A DNA stretch of 64,000 nucleotides from Paraburkholderia lycopersici (lineage in GTDB: Bacteria > Pseudomonadota > Gammaproteobacteria > Burkholderiales > Burkholderiaceae). Below are positions 16,219 to 25,194 of the stretch, in pieces (the first letter of the stretch is position 1; each line of letters starts with the position of its first letter). The notes beneath the pieces are model-generated. The model saw only the letters and a program-made list of their open reading frames with translations, was not told the DNA's origin and did not search any database. The stretch covers positions 160,987 to 224,986 of the forward strand of contig NZ_FMYQ01000008.1 of assembly GCF_900096975.1 (NCBI RefSeq), given 5' to 3'. The position numbers were made by a program, and so were the translations under genes.

Positions 16219-17027
16219 GCTTACAAGCAGAAGAAGAACGTGTCGTAACGCTTCCTGTCCGGGGGGCCGGCAGCCCCGCGCGCGCCGTGGCGGCCGCCGG
16301 ACCGGAAGACGCAATTGACCGCGCGTTGCAGGCCCTGAACACGGACCGCCTGCGCGACGACTACCAGAGCCAGAGCTCGTTCCTGTATCTCTCCGAATTC
16401 CTGCCCGCCGACGCGACGCAACAGTTGATCGACGCGGCCAATGCGCTGCTTCCCGAAGTCAATCGCAACTACCTGCCGGGGCACAAGGCGGGCGGCAGCG
16501 TGAGCCGTCACACCATCGACCGCCTCGCGCCGTACATCGCCGAGCTTTACCGCTCGCCGCGGTTGATCGCGTGGCTCGAGAAGATCACCGGCGACCGCCT
16601 TCAGCTTTCGCCTGAAGACGACCCGCACGCCTATGCGCTCTATTACTACACGCGCGCCGGCGACCATATCGGCTGGCATTACGATACGTCGTACTACGAC
16701 GGCCGCCGCTACACGGTGCTGTTCGGCGTGATCGACAACTCGTCGTGCAAGCTCGACTACGAACTGCACACGAAAGACCCGAACAAGGCCGACGTTCCGG
16801 GCTCGGTGCAGTACCCGCCGGGCGCGCTCATCCTGTTCGACGGCGACAAGCTGCGCCACCGCGTGACGCCGAGCCTGGAAGGCGAAATGCGCGTCTCGCT
16901 CACGCTCGAATATGTGACGGACCCGAACATGCGCCCGTGGCGGCGCTTCATCTCGAACATGAAGGACGCCATTGCCTACTTTGGCTTTCGCCAGGTGTTC
17001 CGCAAGGCGTTCGGAGGCAAGGTGTGA
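16215..17027 (+). CDS. 2-oxoglutarate/Fe(II)-dependent oxygenase
   Basis: The 270-residue protein has the facial triad of 2OG-Fe(II) oxygenases: H155-x-D157 and H215, with R226 placed to bind 2-oxoglutarate. The region around them (YYYTRAGDHIGWHYD, then HRVTP) resembles the group that acts on small amino acids and amines and includes halogenases. Because Asp157 is kept, hydroxylation is more likely than halogenation. No membrane segment is seen, so it should work in the cytoplasm on a soluble precursor or at the membrane face. Its start overlaps the previous stop and its stop overlaps the next start (GTGA), so it is translationally coupled on both sides. The substrate is unknown. Confidence 0.85.
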   Translation: MSLQAEEERVVTLPVRGAGSPARAVAAAGPEDAIDRALQALNTDRLRDDYQSQSSFLYLSEFLPADATQQLIDAANALLPEVNRNYLPGHKAGGSVSRHTIDRLAPYIAELYRSPRLIAWLEKITGDRLQLSPEDDPHAYALYYYTRAGDHIGWHYDTSYYDGRRYTVLFGVIDNSSCKLDYELHTKDPNKADVPGSVQYPPGALILFDGDKLRHRVTPSLEGEMRVSLTLEYVTDPNMRPWRRFISNMKDAIAYFGFRQVFRKAFGGKV

Positions 17028-18034
17028 ACCGTGCCGCCATTCTGCTGCTGTCGATCGGCACGGCACTCTTCATCGCGCTGCTCGCGTGGCAGGGCCTCGG
17101 CTCGGTGACGGGCGCGCTCGCGGCCGCCGGCTGGGGGCTTGTGCTCGTGGCGGCGTTCCATGTCGTGCCGCTCGCACTCGACGCAGGGGCGATCGCCGTG
17201 CTCTTCGGCAAGGGCGCACGCCTCGACCAGCGCGACGCGCTGCTCGCGCGCTGGACCGCCGAATCCGTCAACAGTCTGCTGCCCGCCGGCCAGATCGGCG
17301 GGCCCGTGGCGATGGTGCGCCAGCTCGCGCAACGTGGCATGGCCATGCGCGACGCGGCCGCGGCCATCACGGTCAGCACCACGCTGCAGGCGGTCGCGCA
17401 GATCGTTTTCGCGGTATTCGGCATCGCGCTCTTTTCGGTCTACGCCGCGAACGACGCGCCGCGCGACCTCGGTATTGCCGCGCTGATCGCGACAGCCGTG
17501 CTCGGCGGCCTGATCGCACTGTTCTATGTCGCGCAGCGCCGCGGCCTGTTCGGGCGCGCGTTGCGTCTCGTTTCGAAGGTGTTCGGCAAGCGCGACTGGT
17601 CCGCGCTCGCCACGCGCGCCGATGCCATCGACGTCGCCGTCAAATCGCTTTACGACCAGCGTGGCCGCGCCGCGGCGAGCTTCGCGCTGAGTCTTTTGGG
17701 CTGGCTCGTGGGTACCGCGGAAGTGTGGCTCGCGCTGCGCTTCCTCGGCCATCCCGTGGGCTGGATCGATGCGCTTTTGCTCGAGAGCATCGGCCAGGCC
17801 ATTCGTGGCGCGGCCTTTGCCATTCCCGGCTCGCTCGGCGTGCAGGAGGGCGGTTACCTGCTGCTTGCGCCGCTCGTCGGCCTGCCGCCCGAGGCGGCGC
17901 TCGCGCTCTCGCTCGCCAAGCGTGCGCGCGAAATCCTGCTCGGTCTGCCGGGCCTTCTGTACCTGCATTTCAGCGAACGTAGCTGGCAACGCCGGCGCGC
18001 CCCGCGCGTGCCCGCTGTCGAAGTCGCCGATTGA
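17024..18034 (+). CDS. UPF0104/HpnL-like lysylphosphatidylglycerol synthase transmembrane-region protein
   Basis: The 336-residue protein has about seven or eight transmembrane segments and the family marks SLLPAGQIGGP near residues 83-93 and PGSLGVQEGG near 268-277. The family includes the flippase-like membrane half of MprF and HpnL, which acts in hopanoid or lipid placement. It has no catalytic aminoacyl-transferase domain. In this operon it is a candidate to move the lipid product across the inner membrane. The start is GTG at 17024 inside the previous stop, with GGAGGC about five bases upstream. The C-terminal tail is basic and probably cytoplasmic. Confidence 0.85.
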   Translation: MNRAAILLLSIGTALFIALLAWQGLGSVTGALAAAGWGLVLVAAFHVVPLALDAGAIAVLFGKGARLDQRDALLARWTAESVNSLLPAGQIGGPVAMVRQLAQRGMAMRDAAAAITVSTTLQAVAQIVFAVFGIALFSVYAANDAPRDLGIAALIATAVLGGLIALFYVAQRRGLFGRALRLVSKVFGKRDWSALATRADAIDVAVKSLYDQRGRAAASFALSLLGWLVGTAEVWLALRFLGHPVGWIDALLLESIGQAIRGAAFAIPGSLGVQEGGYLLLAPLVGLPPEAALALSLAKRAREILLGLPGLLYLHFSERSWQRRRAPRVPAVEVAD

Positions 18035-18060
18035 TATTTTTTCCCAAGGAACGCTTGCGC

Positions 18061-18840
18061 ATGCGCGCCATCATTCTCGCGGCAGGTCTCGGCCTGCGCC
18101 TTCAGCAACGCGCTGGAGAACAGTTTCCGAAATGTCTGCTGCAGTTCGAGGGCGTGACGCTGCTCGAACGCCATCTGCAATTGCTGGAAGAGGCGGGCGT
18201 CACGGAGGTCGTGCTCGCGCTCGGCTTCCAGCCTGAGCTGGTCGAGGCCGAGCTCAAGCGCATCGGCTGGCCGCACAAGGTCGAGGTCGTGCTGAACCCC
18301 CGCTTCGATCTCGGCAGCGTGCTGACAGTGCATCGCACGGCCGGGACGCTCACGCGCGGCGGCGACGTGCTGCTGATGGACGCCGACGTGCTCTACGACG
18401 AACGCGTGTTCGCGCCGCTCGTGGCGGGCGAGGTGCCGGCCAATCGCCTGTTGATCGACCGCGACTTCGAAGCCGGCGACGAGCCCGTCAAGCTGTGCCT
18501 GCGCGACGGCGTGCCCGTCGAGCTGCGCAAGCAGCTGGCGGTCGGTCTGCAATACGACACGATTGGCGAGTCGGTCGGCTTCTTCCGCCTGAACGAGGCG
18601 ACGGCGCGCCGCTTCGCGCAAATCGTCGAAGGTTATGTCGACACGGGCCGCGCGAACCTGCCGCACGAAGAAGCGCTGCGCGACCTGCTGCTCGAGCGCG
18701 GCAACGAGTTCGAAACGGCCGACGTGACCGGTGCGCCGTGGATCGAAATCGATTTCCCCAACGACGTGACGCGTGCCGCAGAACAGGTGCTGCCGCAACT
18801 GCGTCCTGTGGTGAGCCGCGTGAAGCAGACGGCCGTCTGA
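18061..18840 (+). CDS. Nucleotidyltransferase (probable cytidylyltransferase for a headgroup)
   Basis: The 259-residue protein has the NTP-transferase fold: ILAAGLGLRL at residues 5-14 binds the nucleotide, K24 in the FPKCLL motif contacts phosphate, and D107/D109 in LLMDADVLYD coordinate metal. A late EIDFPNDVTRA motif resembles that of choline-phosphate, aminoethylphosphonate and inositol-phosphate cytidylyltransferases. It lacks the C-terminal repeats of sugar-nucleotide acetyltransferases. Start 18061 gives the normal beginning. It lies 26 bases after the flippase-like gene and closes the operon before a strong terminator. CTP use and the alcohol activated are inferred from the linked CDP-alcohol transferase. 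Confidence 0.85.
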   Translation: MRAIILAAGLGLRLQQRAGEQFPKCLLQFEGVTLLERHLQLLEEAGVTEVVLALGFQPELVEAELKRIGWPHKVEVVLNPRFDLGSVLTVHRTAGTLTRGGDVLLMDADVLYDERVFAPLVAGEVPANRLLIDRDFEAGDEPVKLCLRDGVPVELRKQLAVGLQYDTIGESVGFFRLNEATARRFAQIVEGYVDTGRANLPHEEALRDLLLERGNEFETADVTGAPWIEIDFPNDVTRAAEQVLPQLRPVVSRVKQTAV

Positions 18841-18868
18841 CCGGCTCGACGTTTTTCGCGCGATCAGG

Positions 18869-18922
18869 CCGCGAGGTCTGTCGCCGCCTTTGTGCGGCGG
18901 CGGGTTTCGCGGTTTTTGTTTT
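18869..18922 (+). terminator. Intrinsic terminator of the lipid operon
   Basis: A two-tier hairpin has an outer stem CCGCGA with TCGCGG and an inner stem CGCCGC with GCGGCG. It is followed by TTTTTGTTTT, 28 bases after the stop of the nucleotidyltransferase. Confidence 0.75.
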
Positions 18923-19045
18923 GGCGGCGCGCGCGCCGGCTTCATCCAGGCGCCGCTTCATCTGTTGCCGGGTTCCCGTTTTCTGCAACACAGTGCCATA
19001 ATGGCAGCTTTACGCCGTCAGCCCCGCTGATTGTCGTTCCTGCCC

Positions 19046-20449
19046 ATGCCACTAGCCCTCGGCGCTTTCATCGTTCCGCTCATTGTCGCGTGCTCGATGT
19101 TCATGGAGAACGTGGACGGGACGGTCATCGTCACATCGCTTCCCGCGCTGGCCCGCGATCTCGGCCAGGACCCCATCACACTCAAGCTGGCCGTCACGAG
19201 CTACGTGATCGGCCTCGGCGTATTCATACCGATTTGCGGCTGGGTTGCTGATCGCTTCGGTTCGCGCAACGTGTTTCGCACCGCCATCGGCATCTTCATG
19301 GCGGGCTCGCTGTTGTGCGCGGCCTCCGGCTCGCTCGGGATGTTCGTGGCCGCGCGCTTCGTGCAAGGCATCGGCGGCGCGATGATGGTGCCCGTGGGCC
19401 GCATCATCATCTTCCGCTCGCTGCCGAAGTCGGACTTCATCCGCGCGGTGAACTATCTCACCGTGCCCGCGCTGCTCGGTCCGGTCGTCGGGCCGCCGCT
19501 CGGCGGCTTCATCACCACGTATCTGCACTGGCGGCTGATTTTCTTCATCAACATTCCGATCGGCGTGCTAGGCATCTGGCTCGCGAACCGGCATATCGCG
19601 AACATGCACGAGGAGCATCCGGGGCGGCTCGACTGGTTCGGCTTCGTGCTTTCGGCGGGCGGTGCGTCGCTCTTCATGCTCGGCCTCTCGCTCGTGGGCG
19701 GCGAACTCGTTTCCGGCGCGACAGCGCTGACGATGTGCGTGGCCGGCGCGCTGCTACTGGCGGCGTACTGGTTGTATGCACAACGAGCCGGGCGGCCCGT
19801 GCTCGATCTCCGGTTTCTGCGCATTCCGACTTTCAACGCGAGCGTGGCGGGCGGCTCGCTGTTTCGCATCGGGCTCGGCGCCGTGCCGTTTTTGTTACCG
19901 CTCACGCTGCAGGAAGGGCTCGGCATGACGGCCTTCGCGTCCGGCGCCATCACTTGCGCATCGGCGTTCGGCTCGATCTTCATGAAGGCGATCGTCTCGC
20001 GGGTGCTAGGGCGCTTCGGTTTTCGCCGCACGCTGATGGTCAACGCGGCGCTGGCTGGCACGGCCATCGCGATATGCGGGGCGTTTTCGCCGGGCACGCC
20101 GGTGTGGCTCATCTGGCTCATCGTGCTCGCGGGCGGGATCTTCCCTTCGTTGCAATTCACCGGCCTCAACTCGCTCGCGTACGCCGATATCCCGACCCGC
20201 GACATCGGCCGCGCCACGAGCGTGGCCAGCGTGATCCAGCAGGTATCGCTCGGCCTCGGCGTGACGATCGCCGGCATCGTGCTGCAGATTTCGCATCGCG
20301 TGCAAGGGCATTCGACGATCGTCTGGTCCGACTTCTGGCCGGCGTTCCTCGTGGTGGGGCTCTTTTCGGTGGCGTCGATTCCGGTGACGATGCGCCTGCC
20401 GGCGAACGCCGGCGACGAGATTGCGCGCGGGCGGCGCGGCAAGGCGTGA
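19046..20449 (+). CDS. DHA2-type MFS drug/proton antiporter
   Basis: The protein (467 residues) has about 14 hydrophobic segments, as in EmrB/QacA exporters. Family motifs are clear: FMENVDGTVIVTSLPALA in helix 1 (D near residue 25), GWVADRFGSRNVF (motif A) between helices 2 and 3, and LLGPVVGPPLGG (motif C, antiporter) in helix 5. It should export drugs or metabolites using the proton gradient. No membrane-fusion partner is encoded nearby. A TTG start 15 bases upstream is possible; ATG at 19046 is preferred. A truncated relative lies at 27553-27933. Confidence 0.88.
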   Translation: MPLALGAFIVPLIVACSMFMENVDGTVIVTSLPALARDLGQDPITLKLAVTSYVIGLGVFIPICGWVADRFGSRNVFRTAIGIFMAGSLLCAASGSLGMFVAARFVQGIGGAMMVPVGRIIIFRSLPKSDFIRAVNYLTVPALLGPVVGPPLGGFITTYLHWRLIFFINIPIGVLGIWLANRHIANMHEEHPGRLDWFGFVLSAGGASLFMLGLSLVGGELVSGATALTMCVAGALLLAAYWLYAQRAGRPVLDLRFLRIPTFNASVAGGSLFRIGLGAVPFLLPLTLQEGLGMTAFASGAITCASAFGSIFMKAIVSRVLGRFGFRRTLMVNAALAGTAIAICGAFSPGTPVWLIWLIVLAGGIFPSLQFTGLNSLAYADIPTRDIGRATSVASVIQQVSLGLGVTIAGIVLQISHRVQGHSTIVWSDFWPAFLVVGLFSVASIPVTMRLPANAGDEIARGRRGKA

Positions 20450-20604
20450 TCTGGCGCGGGACTCCCGCACCGCACCGGCGCGGTATCCGCGGATGGCCGG
20501 ATCGCAAACGATTTGTGAGCATGCTATAAGGCCAAAGCGGAGCCCAAAGCCGCCAAAGCAGGTAACAGGTAGGCCGATGAACCGAATCATGGAGGACGAA
20601 CTCA

Positions 20605-22335
20605 ATGAAGCTGGTTGAAAAAACGAAAATTTCCGCTGCCGCTCTCGCACTGCTCGCGCTTTCCGCGCTGTCCGCGGGCTTTCTCGAAGCCACGCCGGCC
20701 TTTGCAAAGGATACGCAGCAACGCCCGGCGGTCCTGAATGCGTCGGCGGTGGCCGTTGCCGACAAGTACGCGGCCGACGCCGCCGAGCAGATCTTCAAGG
20801 AGGGCGGCAACGCGGTCGACGCGGCCGTCGCGATCGCTTTCTCGCTCGCCGTGACCTACCCGGAAGCCGGCAATATCGGCGGCGGCGGGTTCATGACGCT
20901 CTACGTAAACGGCAAACCGTACTTCCTCGACTATCGCGAGCGCGCGCCGCTCGCCGCCACGCGCACGATGTATCTCGACGACAAGGGCAACGTGATCGAA
21001 GGGAAGAGCCTTTATGGCTACGACGCGGTGGGCGTGCCCGGCACCGTGGAAGGCATGTGGGAAGCCCAGAAGCGTTTCGGCAAGCTGCCTTGGAAGCAGG
21101 TGCTCGCGCCCGCCATCCGGTACGCGCGCGACGGCTTCGTCGTGGACGAGCAACTCGCGAAGCGGCGCGAGGACGCCTCGAAGGAATTCGGCGGCAAGAC
21201 CAACTTCGACCAGTACTTCGGCGACTTGAAGGAAGGCGTGACGTTCAGGCAGCCCGATCTCGCCAACGTGCTCACGCGCATTGCGAACCAGGGCGCGAAG
21301 GACTTCTACGACGGCAAGACCGCCGACCTGATCGCCGCGTCGATGAAGGGCCATGGCCTCATCACGAAGCGCGACCTGCAGGAATACAAGGCGGTGTGGC
21401 GCCAGCCGGTCGAGGCGAAATGGAACGGCTACGAGGTCATCACCGCGCCGCCCCCGAGCTCAGGGGGTGTCGGTCTCGTGCAACTGCTCAAGATGAAGGC
21501 GATGCTCGCGCCGCAGTTCAAGGACGTACCGCTCAACTCGCCGCAGTACATCCACCTGATTTCGGAGATCGAGAAGCGCGTGTTCGCGGATCGCGCGCAG
21601 TATCTCGGCGACCCCGACTTCTACAAGGTGCCGGTCGCGCAGCTCACCGACGACGCCTACCTCGCGAAGCGCGCCGCCGAGGTCGATCCCGACAAGCCTT
21701 CGGACACGAAGAGCGTGCAGCCGGGCCTCGGCACCTCGATGCCGGAGAAAGCGGAAACGACGCACTTCTCGGTGGTCGACAAGTGGGGCAACGCGGTGTC
21801 CAGCACCTACACGATCAACGGCTACTTCGGTTCGGGCGTGGTCGTGCCGGGCGCGGGCATCGTGCTCAACGACGAGATGGACGACTTTTCGTCCAAGCCG
21901 GGCGTGCCGAACATGTTCGGCGTGGTGGGCAGCGACGCGAACGCCATCGCGCCGAAGAAGCGCCCGCTTTCGTCGATGACGCCGACCATTCTCACGAAGG
22001 ACGGCAAGGTGGCGCTCGTGATCGGCACGCCGGGCGGCTCGCGCATCTTCACCTCGATCTTCCAGGTCATCAACAACAATTACGACTTCAACATGCCGTT
22101 GAAGGACGCGGTGGCGGCAATGCGCTTCCACCACCAGTTGCTGCCGCCCAACACGATTTTCTGGGAGCCGTACCAGCCGATCGACGGCGATCTCGCGAAG
22201 CAGGTCGAGGCCAAGGGTTACGTGCTGAAGGGGCAGAACTTCAATGGCGACATTCAGGCGATCCGCATCGATGGCGACACGCCTGAGGCGGTTTCCGATC
22301 CGCGCGGCCGCGGCGTGTCGCGCGTGATCCAGTAA
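20605..22335 (+). CDS. ggt: Gamma-glutamyltransferase precursor (periplasmic)
   Basis: This enzyme cleaves glutathione and transfers or hydrolyses the gamma-glutamyl group in the periplasm. The 576-residue precursor has a signal peptide ending near residue 34 (ATPAFA). It self-cleaves before the catalytic Thr at about residue 385 in the ETTHFSVVD motif to give the two subunits. The substrate-binding block RPLSSMTPTI is present near residues 453-462, as is the early NIGGGGF motif. The ribosome site GGAGG lies about nine bases before ATG. It stands alone in the same direction as the MFS gene 155 bases upstream. It may recycle glutathione or use gamma-glutamyl compounds as nitrogen source. Confidence 0.95.
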   Translation: MKLVEKTKISAAALALLALSALSAGFLEATPAFAKDTQQRPAVLNASAVAVADKYAADAAEQIFKEGGNAVDAAVAIAFSLAVTYPEAGNIGGGGFMTLYVNGKPYFLDYRERAPLAATRTMYLDDKGNVIEGKSLYGYDAVGVPGTVEGMWEAQKRFGKLPWKQVLAPAIRYARDGFVVDEQLAKRREDASKEFGGKTNFDQYFGDLKEGVTFRQPDLANVLTRIANQGAKDFYDGKTADLIAASMKGHGLITKRDLQEYKAVWRQPVEAKWNGYEVITAPPPSSGGVGLVQLLKMKAMLAPQFKDVPLNSPQYIHLISEIEKRVFADRAQYLGDPDFYKVPVAQLTDDAYLAKRAAEVDPDKPSDTKSVQPGLGTSMPEKAETTHFSVVDKWGNAVSSTYTINGYFGSGVVVPGAGIVLNDEMDDFSSKPGVPNMFGVVGSDANAIAPKKRPLSSMTPTILTKDGKVALVIGTPGGSRIFTSIFQVINNNYDFNMPLKDAVAAMRFHHQLLPPNTIFWEPYQPIDGDLAKQVEAKGYVLKGQNFNGDIQAIRIDGDTPEAVSDPRGRGVSRVIQ

Positions 22336-22436
22336 CTCGCCACGTGCGAAACGATGCGCCGCGCATAACGGCAAATCGTTTCGTACAGGCAATCGGCTTT
22401 GAGGGGCCGAAAGTTTGCATGGAATGAGCGTTTGTC

Positions 22437-22452
22437 CTCAATATTGGGGATG
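22437..22452. promoter_or_regulatory. Near-palindrome upstream of the LuxR-type gene
   Basis: TCCTCAATATTGGGGA is a 16-bp inverted repeat with one mismatched pair. A related sequence lies upstream of the monooxygenase (25289-25303). The remaining bases of the 344-base gap between ggt and 22680 show no coding frame. Confidence 0.4.
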
Positions 22453-22679
22453 CCGTGTGCCATTTCGTCGCGTACTATGCAACCTCCGGCGGAAGACAGC
22501 CCTTTGCCGGCGTGTGTTTTTCTTGGGGTGGCGCGAGCCGCCCCATTTTCTTTTTGCCTTCGCGTTTCATATTGAATTCGTCGGGCGAGGTCACTAAGCT
22601 CTGACGATTGCGCCGTGACTTGCGCCTTGAATCGCGCCGACAGCCTGGCGTGCCAGCCAACCTTTCATCGCCCCCGAGC

Positions 22680-23222
22680 ATGGACCTGACGAGCCGCGAA
22701 CTCGCGTTGATCGCCGACGTCTTCAAGCTGCTGGCCGATCATGCGATGCCCGAGGATGTGCTGCGCTTCGAGGTGGGGCGCCGGATGCTGGATCTTCTGC
22801 GTGCCGACGGCCTGCGCAGTGGGACGAAACTGTTCGTCTGGTCGGGCGAAGAGAACCTGGGCCACCTGTTCATTTCGCGCGGCGCGCAGCGCGAGCGTTT
22901 TTCCGGTCGCGAACGAGCCTTGTTCGATCTGGTGCGACCGGCTTTCACGGCCGCGTTGGCGCGTTCGCGAGCTCAGGCCGGTCTTTTCGAAGCCACGATG
23001 AGCAGCGCGCCCGCTGCGGGGAGCGAAGCGTTCAGCCGCCTGACGCGGCGCGAGCGCGACGTCGTCTCGCTTGTGGTGGAAGGGCTGCTGGACAAGGAAA
23101 TTGCGGAGCGGCTCGGGATTTCCTATACGACCGTGCGCACCCATCTCGATCGCTCGTTCCAGAAACTCGGCGTCAGCAACCGGTCGCGGCTCGTGCGGCT
23201 CGTGCAGCCGCTGCCGCGCTGA
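22680..23222 (+). CDS. LuxR/GerE-type transcriptional regulator
   Basis: The 180-residue protein has a C-terminal LuxR-type helix-turn-helix: LTRRERDVVSLVVEGL followed by KEIAERLGISYTTVRTHL, about residues 118-170. The N-terminal part is a short sensor region with a helix and a small mixed section (GTKLFVWSGEENLGHLFISRG), not a receiver domain with a phosphorylatable Asp. Start 22680 is ATG; a longer TTG frame upstream looks non-coding. It is convergent with the DUF2783-monooxygenase operon and may regulate it together with the second LuxR-type protein at 25372. The inducer is unknown. Confidence 0.8.
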   Translation: MDLTSRELALIADVFKLLADHAMPEDVLRFEVGRRMLDLLRADGLRSGTKLFVWSGEENLGHLFISRGAQRERFSGRERALFDLVRPAFTAALARSRAQAGLFEATMSSAPAAGSEAFSRLTRRERDVVSLVVEGLLDKEIAERLGISYTTVRTHLDRSFQKLGVSNRSRLVRLVQPLPR

Positions 23223-23265
23223 GGCGCGCTCGCGCCCGCCGCGGAGACGGGCGCCGTGCTGCGGA

Positions 23266-23457
23266 TTATTTCGGCACGTCCGCCGAAACGTTTTCGCCGG
23301 CCGCATCGATCAAGCCGAGGCAGGTTTGCGCATTGCCGATCCGTTCGATCGTGAGCAGCGCGAAGCGCGCGAGGAAGAGCGGACCGTTGGCTTCGCCGAG
23401 GCCGGTCATGGTCTTGCACAGATGCGTGTAGACAGTGTCGAGTTCGTTGTCTGTCAT
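23266..23457 (-). CDS. DUF2783 small protein, partner of the flavin monooxygenase
   Basis: The 63-residue product matches the DUF2783 type: an N-terminal acidic helix (DNELDTVYTHLCKTMTGL), then GPLFLARFALLTIERIG, then a second short helix. The family is found almost always next to FAD-dependent aromatic hydroxylases, as here, where it follows the monooxygenase by 33 bases. Its job is not known; it could be a stabilising or regulatory subunit. ATG at 23457 has GGAGAAAG directly upstream. A GTG four codons earlier is the alternative start. Confidence 0.78.
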   Translation of the reverse strand: MTDNELDTVYTHLCKTMTGLGEANGPLFLARFALLTIERIGNAQTCLGLIDAAGENVSADVPK

Positions 23458-23490
23458 GGCTTTCTCCACGTGTACTTGATTCGCCGGCGG

Positions 23491-25194
23491 TCAGGAGCGC
23501 AGCGCCTGGTCGAGGGCGGCGAGCGCGTGCGCAGCCAACGTTTGCGCGGCGCCGTGCCAGCGGCCGAGCACATGGCCGTCCGGGCGCACCAGGTACAGCG
23601 TGCCCGGCCGCGCGCCGTACATCGGGAACAGGCGTCCGGTGTGATCCCAGCCGCTGCGGCGCGCCGCGTCGGCGGGTGGGCGTTGCGCGAGCGGCGTCAG
23701 CGCGAACGGCAGCGCGCGTTCGGCGAGCGTCGTTTCCAGCGCGGCGACCGGCGCGGGCGTCGCGCCGTCCTCGCTGAAGTAGAACGCCGTGAAGCGCGGT
23801 GCGATCAGATCGGTCAGATGGCCCTCGCGCGAGCCTTCGCGATCGACGATCGTGAGCGGGCATTCGGACAGGACCGCGCCCGGCGCCGGGCCGCTTGCGA
23901 AGGCGTCGGAAGCCGCGTTGAGCGGGGAGGCCGCGTAGGCGATGGCCGAGGTCTGTCGCGGATTGATCAGCGAGCGCACGGCGGCATGCCGGCGCGCGAG
24001 GCTCAGCACGGCGGTGCGCATCAGATCGAAGGCGAACGAGGGCGGCGCCATGAATTCCGTGCTCTTCGTGCCGTAGCTCAGGTTTTCGCGCGCCGCGTAG
24101 ACGCGTTCGTCGGAGTAGCTGTCGAGCAGCGCTTCGCCCGCGAGCCCCTGCACGACGAACGCGAGTTTCCACGCGAGGTTGTCGGCGTCGTCGATGCCCG
24201 AATTCGCGCCGCGCACGCCGAAGATCGGCACAAGGTGCGCGGCGTCCCCCGCGAATAGCACGCGGCCATGGCGATAGCGCTCGAGCGTGAGCGCATTGGC
24301 CTTGTAGATCGTGATCCAGATGGGCGACCAGGATGCCTTCTCGCCCATCATGTCGAGCAGGTTTTGCACGCGCGGCATGACGTTTTCGGGCCGGATCGCT
24401 TCGTCGGCGTCCTCGCCGTCGCGCAGTTGGTAGTCGATGCGCCACACGTTGTCGGGCTGCTTGTGCACCAGCACCGTCGAGCCGGGATTCGAGGCCGGGT
24501 CGAAATACGCGAGCCGCTCGGTGGGGCGCGTGCTGTCGAGCAGGATGTCGACGATCACATAGCGGCCTTCGTAGCTTGTGCCCTTGAGCTTCAGGCCGAG
24601 CGCCTCGCGCACCGTGCTGCGCCCGCCGTCGGCGGCCACGAGCCAGTCGGTCCGGGCCGTGTAGTCGCCATCGGGCGTGGAAAGCGCGAGCGTCGCGCCG
24701 TGCGCGTCATGCTGGACGGCCGTCACTTTCGTGCGCCAGCGAATGTCGATGAGGTCGGCGTGTCGCTCGGCCGCGTCGAGCAGGAACTGCTCGATGTGAT
24801 ATTGCGCGAGGTTCACCATCGGCGGCAGCTTCTGGTTTTCGTCCTGCGGCATCGTGAAGTGCAGCACTTCGTCGTTGCGATAGAAGCTGCGGCCGCCCGT
24901 CCAGGGCAGGCCTTTCGCGAGAAAGCCCTCGAGCGCGCCGAGGCGTTCGATGATTTCGAGGCTGCGGCGCGAGATGCAGATCGCGCGGCTGCCGTAGCAG
25001 ACCGATTCGTCGGCCTCAATCAGCACCGAGCGCACGCCGTGCTTCGCGAGCCCGAGCGCGATGGCGAAGCCGACCGGGCCGCCGCCGACGATCGTCACGA
25101 CGTGGCGTTGCGCGTCGCGGCCGTCTTCGAGTTCGGGCAGGCGTGCCGCGTACTGCCTGGCCTCGAACGGATAGGGTTGGAATTCGGCGCTCAT
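23491..25194 (-). CDS. FAD-dependent aromatic hydroxylase (MhpA/PHBH-like)
   Basis: The 567-residue protein is a group A flavin monooxygenase, which uses NAD(P)H and oxygen to hydroxylate an aromatic ring. It shows the N-terminal dinucleotide site IVGGGPVGFAIALGLAKHG near residue 35, the DG motif VAADGGRSTVREALG near 187, and the GD motif LFAGDAAHLVPIFG near 315. A thioredoxin-like C-terminal domain follows, as in 3-(3-hydroxyphenyl)propionate and phenol hydroxylases. The start ATG has CGGAGACGC upstream. It forms an operon with the DUF2783 gene. No ring-cleavage genes lie beside it, so the substrate cannot be fixed. Confidence 0.88.
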   Translation of the reverse strand: MSAEFQPYPFEARQYAARLPELEDGRDAQRHVVTIVGGGPVGFAIALGLAKHGVRSVLIEADESVCYGSRAICISRRSLEIIERLGALEGFLAKGLPWTGGRSFYRNDEVLHFTMPQDENQKLPPMVNLAQYHIEQFLLDAAERHADLIDIRWRTKVTAVQHDAHGATLALSTPDGDYTARTDWLVAADGGRSTVREALGLKLKGTSYEGRYVIVDILLDSTRPTERLAYFDPASNPGSTVLVHKQPDNVWRIDYQLRDGEDADEAIRPENVMPRVQNLLDMMGEKASWSPIWITIYKANALTLERYRHGRVLFAGDAAHLVPIFGVRGANSGIDDADNLAWKLAFVVQGLAGEALLDSYSDERVYAARENLSYGTKSTEFMAPPSFAFDLMRTAVLSLARRHAAVRSLINPRQTSAIAYAASPLNAASDAFASGPAPGAVLSECPLTIVDREGSREGHLTDLIAPRFTAFYFSEDGATPAPVAALETTLAERALPFALTPLAQRPPADAARRSGWDHTGRLFPMYGARPGTLYLVRPDGHVLGRWHGAAQTLAAHALAALDQALRS

